Assembly: GCA_019237595.1 (NCBI GenBank)
Contig: JAFAGU010000233.1
Coordinates: 1 to 15,233, forward strand
Reading direction: 5' to 3'
Source of the DNA: Betaproteobacteria bacterium
Lineage (GTDB): Bacteria > Pseudomonadota > Gammaproteobacteria > Burkholderiales > SG8-39
Length of the DNA stretch: 15,233 bases
Positions 6,069-13,381 of the stretch are shown in pieces; position 1 is the stretch's first letter; every line of letters starts with the position of its first letter. Under the pieces are notes generated by a model that was not told the origin of the DNA, made no database searches, and was given only the letters and a program-made list of their open reading frames with translations. The position numbers and the translations under genes are program-made.

Positions 6069-6907
6069 GGCCCCGTCGCGAGCGCGGGCAGGCGCTCGTC
6101 GAGTACCTGATCGTCTTTCCCTCGCTCCTGCTCCTCATCCTGGGGGCCGTGCAGTTCGCGCTGCTCTATCACGTGCGCAACACGCTCCAGTACGCGACCT
6201 TCGCCGCCGCCCGCCAGGGATCGCTCAAGAACGCGAAGATGAGCACCATGAAGGACGCGCTCGCGGCCGGAATGACGCCGCTCTTCACCTTCAAGCCGGA
6301 CATCGGCTCGCTCGCGAAGGGACGCGCCATCGCCGCGGTGGAGGTCTTCAACCCGCTCACGACCAAGGTCGAGCTCATCTCGCCCACCAAGGCGGCGGCG
6401 GACGATTTCGCCGCCGACGATCCGGCGGACAAGACGAAGCGTCTCATCCCGAACGACAACCTCATGTACCGCTCCACGAGCGCCGGAAGCAGCTCGGCGA
6501 TCAGCGTGCAGGATGCGAATCTCCTCAAGCTCCGCGTCACCTATTGCGCGAAGCTCGTCGTGCCGGTCGTCAACGTCGCGATCTACGGCATGGTGAACGG
6601 CATCGCCGGTGTCAAGAACCTGGCGGGCGAGTTCTTCGCCGATCCGGTCGCCTCGGGGACGGCGACGACGCCGAACATGTGCAGCCAGCTCAAGGACCGG
6701 TTCGGCACCGTGCTCACGAAGGTGGACGATGCCGCGGCGATGATCGGCGCCGACGTGAGCTTCCTCGACGACGCGCTCGATGCGATCTCGAACGCCCTGT
6801 CGAGCTTCACCATCCCGGGGCTCGACTGGGACATCGGCGGCTACCGCATTCCCGTGACCGCCGAAGCGGTGGTGCGCATGCAGAGCCCGGCGCGGTTCGA
6901 CAAGTGA
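6065..6907 (+). CDS. tadE: TadE-like pseudopilin with long C-terminal region
   Basis: Starts at a GTG within the tadD stop (GTGA, 6065-6068) and encodes 280 residues. The N-terminus RRERGQALVEYLIVFPSLLLLILGAVQFALLYHVRNTLQYATFAAARQG (4-52) is the TadE signature: a short basic leader, GQALVE with Glu13, one membrane helix, and an amphipathic continuation. TadE and TadF are minor pseudopilins processed by the prepilin peptidase. The remaining 225 residues are longer than in most TadE proteins (usually 130-200 residues in all), contain two cysteines (C161 and C206), and match nothing I recognise. TadG-like partners are not present downstream. The stop overlaps the DUF3617 start as GTGA. Confidence 0.85.
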   Translation: MRPRRERGQALVEYLIVFPSLLLLILGAVQFALLYHVRNTLQYATFAAARQGSLKNAKMSTMKDALAAGMTPLFTFKPDIGSLAKGRAIAAVEVFNPLTTKVELISPTKAAADDFAADDPADKTKRLIPNDNLMYRSTSAGSSSAISVQDANLLKLRVTYCAKLVVPVVNVAIYGMVNGIAGVKNLAGEFFADPVASGTATTPNMCSQLKDRFGTVLTKVDDAAAMIGADVSFLDDALDAISNALSSFTIPGLDWDIGGYRIPVTAEAVVRMQSPARFDK

Positions 6908-7371
6908 GGCGGACGGCGGCCGCTTTCGCCGCGTTCGCCCTCGCGGCCCAGGCGGGCGCCGCGGAGGTGAACCTGCGCGGCGGCCAGTGGCTCGTCGGCA
7001 TGATGGTGGAAGTGCCGGGCGGACGCGGCCCCAATCCCGGCAAGCTCGAGCAGGAGATGTGCCTCGCCCCGAGCGACGCACAGAAGCTCCTCGTGCCGGC
7101 GGGCTCGCCCTGCCGGATCAGCGGCCTGCGCCAGAGCCGCGAAGAGGTGACTTGGAAGATCGAATGCTCGCAAGGGTCCATGCGCACGTCGGGCACCGGG
7201 CGTCTCGAGTTCCTCGGCGAGCGCTTCAAGGGCGAGATCGAGACGCGCGCCGATCCGCCCTACGAGATGCGCGTGATCCAGCATCTCGCGGGCAAGCGCG
7301 TGGGCGAGTGCAAGTTTCCGCCGAAGCCGGCGCAGCCGCTCGCGCCGTACGGAACCGCCAAGGACCGCTAA
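6904..7371 (+). CDS. DUF3617 periplasmic protein
   Basis: Encodes 155 residues from a GTG that overlaps the tadE stop (GTGA, 6904-6907). Residues 1-20 form a signal peptide ending AGAA. The mature part resembles DUF3617: an early GGQWLVGMMVE (26-36), four spaced cysteines (C53, C70, C88, C136), a TGRLEFLGERFKGEIETR strand pair (98-114) and a final GKRVGECK (130-137). Members are periplasmic or lipoproteins of unknown function. Here the coupling to tadE makes it likely to be made together with the pilus, which is unusual for this family in my experience. Four cysteines could form two disulfides. Confidence 0.75.
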   Translation: MRRTAAAFAAFALAAQAGAAEVNLRGGQWLVGMMVEVPGGRGPNPGKLEQEMCLAPSDAQKLLVPAGSPCRISGLRQSREEVTWKIECSQGSMRTSGTGRLEFLGERFKGEIETRADPPYEMRVIQHLAGKRVGECKFPPKPAQPLAPYGTAKDR

Positions 7372-7374
7372 AAT
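7369..7374 (+). promoter_or_regulatory. Possible -10 element TAAAAT before the molybdenum-subunit gene
   Basis: TAAAAT lies seven bases before the TTG at 7381, so transcription would begin at or very near the start codon, giving a leaderless message. No good -35 is visible and the motif includes the TAA stop of the preceding gene, so the evidence is weak. Confidence 0.25.
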
Positions 7375-7380
7375 TTCGTC

Positions 7381-9708
7381 TTGGCAGATCTCCAGGTCCA
7401 GTTCGATCCGTCGGCGGCGCGCTTCGGCGCCTCGCGCACGCAGAAGCGGCTCGAGGACGACCGCCTCCTCGTAGGAAAAGGGCTCTACAGCGACGACCGC
7501 GTCCTGCCGCGGCAGGCCTGGCTCGTCGCCGTTCGCTCGCCGCACGCGCGCGCCCGGATCGTCTCGGCGGACCTGTCCGCGGCGAAGTCGGCGCCCGGCG
7601 TGCTCGCCGCGTGGACGATGGCCGAGCTCAGCGCGGCCGGCGTGAGGCCGCTGCCGATCCCGCAGCTCTTCAAGCGCGCCGACGGCGCGCCCATGGCCGC
7701 TCCGCCGCGCACGCCCCTTGCCGAAGGCAGCGTCTTCTACGTCGGCCAGCCCGTCGCCGCGATCGTGGCGGAGACGCGCGACCAGGCGCTGGATGCGGCC
7801 GAGCTCGTGGCCGTCGAATACGACGAGCTGCCTTGCGTCGTCGACGCAAGGCGTGCCGCCGAGCCGAAGGCGCCGCTCGTGTGGGATGCGGCAAGCGGCA
7901 ACGTGGCGGCGGAGACGCGCTATGGAAATGCGGCGGAGGTGGATAAGGCGTTCGCCGCCGCGGCGCACGTCACGGAAGTCGATCTTCACAACCAGCGGCT
8001 GAATGCGCTCGCGCTCGAGCCGCGCTGCGCGATCGGCGTCCACGAGGGCGGCCGCACGACCCTCTACACCCAGAACCAGACGCCCACCGGCGCGCGCGAC
8101 CTCCTCGCCGCCGCGCTCGGCGGAAAGCCCGGGGATTACCGCGTCGTGAACGGCGACATCGGCGGCGGCTTCGGCATGAAGACGGGCCTTCCGAACGAGG
8201 ATGCCCTCGTGTGCCATGCGGCCCGCGTGCTCGGACGGCCGGTGAAATGGCGGGCCGACCGGAGCGAGGAGTTCCTCGCGGCGCACATGGGCCGCGACCA
8301 GTACTACCGCGCGCAGGCGGCGTTCGACCGCGACGGCCGCATCCTCGCGCTGCGCATGCGCATGCACGCGAACATCGGCGCGGTTCCCGTCGGCTCGTCC
8401 GCCATGATTCCGCTAGCCATGGTCGCCAAGGTGGTGACGTCGGTGTATCGAGTCCCCGCGGTCGACTACCGGTGCCAGGCCATGCTCACCCACACGATGG
8501 CCACGGGCGCCTATCGCGGCGCCGGCCGCCCGGAGGCGAACTACCTCATGGAGCGCCTGCTCGAGAAGGCCGGCCGGGAGATGGGCCTGGCGCAGGACGA
8601 GATCCGCCGGCGCAATCTCCTGCAGCCTGCCGACTTTCCCTACGCAACCCACGTGGGCGAGCTCTACGACAGCGGCAATTTTCCGCGCATCCTGGAAAAA
8701 GCCCTCGAGGCGGCGGACTGGAAAGGTTTCGGCGAGCGGCGCGAGGCCTCGCGCGGGAAGGGAAGGCTCCGGGGGCGCGGCCTGTCGATGTACCTCGAAT
8801 GGACGGGCGCCCTGCCAACCGAAACGGTCCACTTCGAGATCGCGCACGACGGCTCGGTGACGGTCTTTTCCGGCACGCAGGCCATGGGCCAGGGCCTGGA
8901 GACGAGCTACACGCAGCTCGTCGTCGAGCTCCTCGGCGTGCCGGCGGAGCGCATCCGCATCGTGCAGGGCGACACCGATCGCGCGACCGGCGTGGGCAGC
9001 GTCGGATCGAGGTCCGCTTTCGTCGGCGGCTCCGCCGTGGTGGCCGCGGCGCGCCGCGCGCTCGACGAGTGCCGGAAGCTCGCCGGCGAAGCGCTCGAGG
9101 CGGCGCAGGCCGATCTCGAGTTCCGCGACGGCGCGTTCCGCATCGTCGGGACGGATCGAGCGCTCTCGCTCGGCGAGCTTGCCGCAGCCCAGCCGGCGAA
9201 GAAGATCCGCGTTTCCGCGACCGAGACGCCTTCCACGCCCTCGTGGCCGAACGGCGCGCAGGTCTGCGAAGCCGAGATCGATCCCGAAACCGGCGAGGTC
9301 ACGCTGGCGAGCATCGTGAGCGTGGACGACGTCGGGCGCATCATCAACTACGCGATCGTCGAAGGACAGATCCACGGCGGCATCGCGCAGGGCATCGGAC
9401 AGGCGCTCTATGAGGAGGTGCGCTACGACGAGGCGAGCGGCCAGCTCGTCACCGGCTCGCTCATGGACTACGCGGCGCCGCGCGCGGACCAGGTGCCCGC
9501 GCTGCGGCCGGCGTTCGACGAGAGCGTGCCTTGCCGGACGAACCTCCTCGGCGTCAAGGGATGCGGGGAGCTCGGCACGATCGGCGCCGTGCCGGCGGTG
9601 GTGCATGCGGTGCTGGACGCGCTTCACGAGCGGGGCGTGCTGCACCTCGAGATGCCGCTCACGCAGGAGAAGGTGTGGCGCGCGCTCCACGGCGCGCGGG
9701 TGCTATAG
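7381..9708 (+). CDS. Xanthine dehydrogenase family, molybdenum-binding (large) subunit
   Basis: Encodes 775 residues from a TTG at 7381, ten bases after the preceding stop; no better start exists nearby. The N-terminal domain is the a/b hammerhead (RLEDDRLLVGKGLYSDD at about 22-38). It is followed by the molybdopterin-binding region with GDIGGGFGMKTGL and AYRGAGRPE (377-385). The C-terminal domain holds GQGLETSYTQ and GVKGCGELG, with the catalytic Glu at 730. The AYRGAGR loop is of the form II CoxL-like or aldehyde/purine oxidase type, not the AYRCSFR of true CO dehydrogenase. Such enzymes hydroxylate aldehydes or N-heterocycles using a Mo cofactor, and normally work with an FAD subunit and a 2Fe-2S subunit. 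Neither is adjacent here, so partners must be encoded elsewhere. The substrate cannot be told from the sequence. Confidence 0.9.
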   Translation: MADLQVQFDPSAARFGASRTQKRLEDDRLLVGKGLYSDDRVLPRQAWLVAVRSPHARARIVSADLSAAKSAPGVLAAWTMAELSAAGVRPLPIPQLFKRADGAPMAAPPRTPLAEGSVFYVGQPVAAIVAETRDQALDAAELVAVEYDELPCVVDARRAAEPKAPLVWDAASGNVAAETRYGNAAEVDKAFAAAAHVTEVDLHNQRLNALALEPRCAIGVHEGGRTTLYTQNQTPTGARDLLAAALGGKPGDYRVVNGDIGGGFGMKTGLPNEDALVCHAARVLGRPVKWRADRSEEFLAAHMGRDQYYRAQAAFDRDGRILALRMRMHANIGAVPVGSSAMIPLAMVAKVVTSVYRVPAVDYRCQAMLTHTMATGAYRGAGRPEANYLMERLLEKAGREMGLAQDEIRRRNLLQPADFPYATHVGELYDSGNFPRILEKALEAADWKGFGERREASRGKGRLRGRGLSMYLEWTGALPTETVHFEIAHDGSVTVFSGTQAMGQGLETSYTQLVVELLGVPAERIRIVQGDTDRATGVGSVGSRSAFVGGSAVVAAARRALDECRKLAGEALEAAQADLEFRDGAFRIVGTDRALSLGELAAAQPAKKIRVSATETPSTPSWPNGAQVCEAEIDPETGEVTLASIVSVDDVGRIINYAIVEGQIHGGIAQGIGQALYEEVRYDEASGQLVTGSLMDYAAPRADQVPALRPAFDESVPCRTNLLGVKGCGELGTIGAVPAVVHAVLDALHERGVLHLEMPLTQEKVWRALHGARVL

Positions 9709-9709
9709 T
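9704..9709 (+). promoter_or_regulatory. Possible -10 element TATAGT before the TonB-family gene
   Basis: TATAGT overlaps the stop of the molybdenum-subunit gene and lies 10 bases before the ATG at 9720, leaving a very short leader. No clear -35 is seen, so this is tentative. Confidence 0.3.
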
Positions 9710-9719
9710 CGCCGCCCCC

Positions 9720-10493
9720 ATGAGCGCGGTCATGGACGCCTACGCCTACCGCCCCCGGCACGACAACCGCGCCTTCCAGGCGGCCGTCGCAGTGTCGCTG
9801 CTCTTTCACGCGACGCTCCTTTTCACGGTGCTCATGAAGCCCTCGCGTGCGCCCGCTACTTCGCCGGGGCCGATCGTCGCGCACCTCGTTTCGAGGCCGC
9901 AGCCGGCCGCGGCAGCGCCCGCTCCCCAGCCCGAGCCGCCGAAGCCGCAGGTGGAGGAGCCGCCGCCCAGGCCGGTCGAGCAGCCGAAGCCGCCGCCCAT
10001 CGCGAAGGCGCCCTCCAAGGTCCCGGCGGCGCCGGTGGAAAAACCGAGCGCGGCGCCTGCTCCTTCCCCGCCCGTGCAGGCCCCGGCGGCGCCTGCAGCT
10101 CCGTCCGCGCCGGCCTCGCCCGCAGCGCCTGCGCCGCTTGCGAAGGCGGACCCCTCTCCAGCGCCGCCATCGGATTCGGCGGACGCCGGCTCGCTCGAGC
10201 TCTACCGCATGCAGCTCATGAAGAGCGCGAGCAGGTACAAGAAGTACCCGCGCGTGGCGATGGACAACAACTGGGAAGGGCGCGTGCTCGTGCGCATGGT
10301 GATCGGCGCGAACGGCATGATCTCTTCGTTGACCGTCATCTCGAGCGCCGGACACGAGATCCTCGACAAGCAGGCGATCGACATGCTGCAGAAGGCGAAG
10401 CCGCTCGTGCAGATCCCGCCCGCGCTCAGGGGCCGCGAATTCACGCTGGAGATCCCCGTCATCTACAGCCTCAAGGACGCGGAAGCCGGGTGA
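9720..10493 (+). CDS. TonB family energy-transducing protein
   Basis: Encodes 257 residues. A single N-terminal membrane anchor (about 19-38, FQAAVAVSLLFHATLLFTVLM) includes the histidine typical of TonB anchors. A long Pro/Ala/Lys/Glu periplasmic spacer follows (about 58-153). The C-terminal TonB domain (about 160-252) reads SRYKKYPRVAMDNNWEGRVLVRMVIGANG, then AIDMLQKAKPLVQIP and a final FTLEIPVIYSL. TonB proteins pass proton-motive energy from ExbB/ExbD to outer-membrane receptors. No exbB, exbD or receptor gene is in the window, so the partner system is unknown. The ATG at 9720 is chosen; an in-frame ATG at 9732 is possible. The frame upstream overlaps the previous gene and is not coding. 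Confidence 0.88.
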   Translation: MSAVMDAYAYRPRHDNRAFQAAVAVSLLFHATLLFTVLMKPSRAPATSPGPIVAHLVSRPQPAAAAPAPQPEPPKPQVEEPPPRPVEQPKPPPIAKAPSKVPAAPVEKPSAAPAPSPPVQAPAAPAAPSAPASPAAPAPLAKADPSPAPPSDSADAGSLELYRMQLMKSASRYKKYPRVAMDNNWEGRVLVRMVIGANGMISSLTVISSAGHEILDKQAIDMLQKAKPLVQIPPALRGREFTLEIPVIYSLKDAEAG

Positions 10494-10548
10494 CGAGCGT
10501 CATGCCCGCTCCGCGCACGGAAGCACTCCGCTAGCCGCGCGGGACCGC

Positions 10549-12486
10549 GTGCCGCAGAGCATCGATCGCGCTTTCGCGCCGGACGGGCCGCTCGCCGAGC
10601 ACATCGCCGGCTTCCGGCGCCGGCCCCAGCAGGTGGAGCTCGCCGAGGCGATCTACCGCGCCATCGAAGGCTGCGAGGTGCTCGTCGCGGAAGCCGGGAC
10701 CGGGACCGGCAAGACGTTCGCGTATCTCGTCCCCGCGCTGCTCGCGGGCGGGAAGGTCCTCGTATCCACCGGCACGAAGACGCTCCAGGACCAGCTCTTC
10801 TACCGCGACCTGCCGGCGGTGCGCGCGGCGCTCGCCTCGGGCGCGACGGCGTCGCTGCTCAAGGGACGCGCCAATTACGTTTGCCTCTATCGCCTGCGCC
10901 GCACTGTCGGCGAAGCACGCCTGCCGACGCGCGAGGAGGCGGTGCAGTTGCAGAGGATCGAGCGCTTCGCCGGCCTGACGGTGACCGGTGACCGCGCCGA
11001 CCTCGCGGAGGTGCCCGAGGACGCGCCGGCCTGGCAGCACGCGACCTCGACGCGCGAGAACTGCCTCGGCCAGCAGTGCCCGGACTACGGCGACTGCTTC
11101 GTCATGCGCGCGCGGCGCAACGCGCTCGCGGCGGACGTCGTCGTCGTCAACCATCACCTCTTTTTCGCGGACGTCGCGCTTCGGGACGAAGGGATCGCCG
11201 AGCTCCTGCCCGCGTGCAACACCGTGATCTTCGACGAGGCGCACCAGCTGCCCGAGACCGCCCGCGCCTTCTTCGGCGAGCGAATCTCGACTTCGCAGCT
11301 CGTCGACCTGGCGCGCGATGCGAGGCTCGAGATGCGCTCGGCCGGCGGGGCGTCGCCGGAGCTCGAGGCGCTCGCGCAGAAGCTCGAGAAGGCGGCGCGC
11401 GACCTGCGCCTTGCGCTCGGGGAGCCGGGCGCGCGCCTCGCGTGGAGCCAGGCGAGCCGGCTTCCGGGCTTCGGCGACGCGATGGCGGCGCTCGTACGGG
11501 CGACACGCGACTTGGGCGAGCCGCTCGCGGCCCAGGCCGAGCGCTCGGAAGGCCTCGAGGCCTGTTCCCGGCGCACGGGAGAAGCGCATGCACTGCTCGC
11601 GCGGCTCGGCGAGGCGGCACCGTCCGAGGAGGTACGCTGGGTCGAGGTGCTCGCGCATGCGGCGCAGCTCCATTCGACGCCGCTTTCTTCCGCCGAGCTC
11701 TTCAGGCGCCAGATGCTCGACCACCCGCGGGCGTGGATCTTCACCTCCGCCACGCTTGCCGTCGGCGAGGACTTCGGCCACTTCACGCGCGAGCTCGGCC
11801 TTCCCGGGGCCGCGGCGAAGCGCTGGCCGAGCCCGTACGATTTCGCTTCGCAGGCGCTTCTCTATGTCCCGCGAGGCCTGCCGGCGGATCCGAACGACCC
11901 GTCCTTCACGGAGGCGGTGGTGGAGGCGGCGCGGCCGGTCCTCGAAGCGAGTGGCGGCCGCGCGTTTCTGCTCTTCACGTCCCTGCGGGCGCTGCGCCGC
12001 GCGCACGAGCTCCTCCGCGGGACCCTCGACTATCCCTTGCTCGTCCAGGGCACCGGCTCGCGCACGGAGCTACTCGAGCGCTTTCGCGCGCTGGGGAACG
12101 CCGTGCTGCTCGGCAGCCAGTCCTTCTGGGAGGGCGTGGACGTGCGGGGCGAGGCGCTTTCCGTCGTGGTCATCGACAAGCTGCCCTTCGCGCCGCCCGA
12201 CGACCCGGTGCTTTCAGCGCGGATCGAGAGCGTGCGCGCGAGCGGCGGGAACCCGTTCCTCGAGCTGCAGCTTCCGCACGCCGTTCTCCAGCTCAAGCAG
12301 GGCGCGGGAAGGCTGATCCGCGATGAGACCGACCGGGGCGTGCTCGTGCTCTGCGATCCGCGGCTCTTCTCGAAGGCCTACGGGCGCCAGGTGCTCCGCA
12401 GCCTTCCGCCGATGCGCCTTACGCGCGAGCCGGAAGAGGTGAAGCGCTTTTTTTCTGCGCCTCGTCCTCGAGATGGAAGCGGATGA
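10549..12486 (+). CDS. DinG/YoaA-type iron-sulfur ATP-dependent DNA helicase
   Basis: Encodes 645 residues from a GTG, with GGGA at 10541-10544 before it. Motifs in order: an RRRPQQVELAEAI Q-like region (about 23-35), Walker A EAGTGTGKT (48-56), four cysteines placed to hold a 4Fe-4S cluster (C112, C172, C177, C183), NHHLFF, the DEAH box (229-232), GSQSFWEGVDVRG and QGAGRLIRDETDRG near the C-terminus. This is an XPD-like superfamily 2 helicase, acting 5' to 3' on DNA damage or replication structures. The length is closer to E. coli YoaA (about 636) than DinG (about 716). The last 22 codons run into the convergent denD gene and end with low-similarity residues (SAPRPRDGSG). It starts 55 bp after the TonB-family gene and has no visible promoter of its own. 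Confidence 0.92.
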   Translation: MPQSIDRAFAPDGPLAEHIAGFRRRPQQVELAEAIYRAIEGCEVLVAEAGTGTGKTFAYLVPALLAGGKVLVSTGTKTLQDQLFYRDLPAVRAALASGATASLLKGRANYVCLYRLRRTVGEARLPTREEAVQLQRIERFAGLTVTGDRADLAEVPEDAPAWQHATSTRENCLGQQCPDYGDCFVMRARRNALAADVVVVNHHLFFADVALRDEGIAELLPACNTVIFDEAHQLPETARAFFGERISTSQLVDLARDARLEMRSAGGASPELEALAQKLEKAARDLRLALGEPGARLAWSQASRLPGFGDAMAALVRATRDLGEPLAAQAERSEGLEACSRRTGEAHALLARLGEAAPSEEVRWVEVLAHAAQLHSTPLSSAELFRRQMLDHPRAWIFTSATLAVGEDFGHFTRELGLPGAAAKRWPSPYDFASQALLYVPRGLPADPNDPSFTEAVVEAARPVLEASGGRAFLLFTSLRALRRAHELLRGTLDYPLLVQGTGSRTELLERFRALGNAVLLGSQSFWEGVDVRGEALSVVVIDKLPFAPPDDPVLSARIESVRASGGNPFLELQLPHAVLQLKQGAGRLIRDETDRGVLVLCDPRLFSKAYGRQVLRSLPPMRLTREPEEVKRFFSAPRPRDGSG

Positions 12487-13381
12487 TGTCGTCGAAGCTC
12501 GCGTCGGCCCGGAAGCCGAGCTCGAGCGCGCGGCGCGCATCGAAGTTGCGCGGCCAGCCCTCCACGATGCGCATGATCGCGGGATCGGGCTCGCGGCGGA
12601 TGAGCCGCGCCGCCTTCTCGCCCGCCACGCCGCGCAGCGCTTCGATCTGCTCGCCGACGGTGGCCGAGAGGCCCGGCATGGACAGGTTGCGCCGGTCTCC
12701 GAGCCGGCGCGTGTCGAGCGCCGCCGCGTGCAGGAGGAAGCCGATCGCAGCGCGCGGCGACGCGAACCAGTGGCGCACGGTCTCGGGCACCGGCAGCACG
12801 GCCTCCTGGCCGGCGAGCGGCTCGCGCAGGATGCCGGAGAAGAACCCGGACGCCGCCTTGTTCGGCTTCCCCGGTCGCACGCAGATCGTGGGCAGGCGGA
12901 TGCCGATTCCGTCGAAGAAGCCGCGGCGGCTGTAGTCGGAGAGCAGGAGCTCGCCGATCGCCTTCTGGGTGCCGTAGCTCGTGAGCGGGGCGTTCAGGAA
13001 CTCGTCGCCGATCGCGTCGGGGAAGGGCGCGCCGAAGACGGCGATGGAAGAGGTGAAGACGACTTTCGGCCGGTAGCCCTCGCCCGCGAGGCGGATTGCC
13101 TCGAAGAGCTGCCGCGTGCCATCCAGGTTGACGCGGTAGCCCTTCTCGAAATCCGCTTCCGCTTCCCCCGAAACCACCGCCGCGAGGTGGAAGATGAGCT
13201 CCGGCCGCGCGGCGATCAGCTTTTCCGCCTCGCCGGGAGTCGAGAGGTCGGAGACGGCGCTCGCGCCCTCGAAGGGAACGACATCGTGCTGGATGAGCTC
13301 CGCGCCGCCCTGGGCGGCGAGGCGAGCGACGAGCTTGCGGCCGATCATGCCGGCCGCGCCGATGACGAGGATCCGCTTCAC
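12419..13381 (-). CDS. denD: D-erythronate dehydrogenase-like SDR oxidoreductase
   Basis: Encodes 320 residues from a GTG at 13381, which overlaps the bamD stop as GTGA. A GTG at 13405 would add eight residues inside bamD and is less likely. It is an extended short-chain dehydrogenase: NAD-binding GAAGMIG (8-14) with an acidic D33 favouring NAD, TSS at 110-112, and catalytic Y136 and K140 in SYGTQK. The stretch IRLPTICVRPGKPNKAASGFFSGILREPLAGQEAVLPVP (161-199) and RNLSMPGLSATVGEQIEALR (231-250) are typical of DenD, which oxidises D-erythronate to 2-oxo-tetronate in four-carbon acid sugar catabolism. The usual pathway partners (kinase OtnK, aldolase OtnC, isomerase OtnI) are absent, so the physiological substrate is inferred from similarity only. 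Its 3' end overlaps the helicase gene by 68 bp. Confidence 0.85.
   Translation of the reverse strand: MKRILVIGAAGMIGRKLVARLAAQGGAELIQHDVVPFEGASAVSDLSTPGEAEKLIAARPELIFHLAAVVSGEAEADFEKGYRVNLDGTRQLFEAIRLAGEGYRPKVVFTSSIAVFGAPFPDAIGDEFLNAPLTSYGTQKAIGELLLSDYSRRGFFDGIGIRLPTICVRPGKPNKAASGFFSGILREPLAGQEAVLPVPETVRHWFASPRAAIGFLLHAAALDTRRLGDRRNLSMPGLSATVGEQIEALRGVAGEKAARLIRREPDPAIMRIVEGWPRNFDARRALELGFRADASFDDIIRFHLEDEAQKKSASPLPARA

Noticed and set aside
6841..8367. Long minus-strand frame (508 codons) opposite tadE, DUF3617 and the molybdenum subunit
   Set aside because: Composition is Arg/Ala/Glu/Asp/His rich without domain motifs, and the plus strand encodes recognisable proteins throughout.
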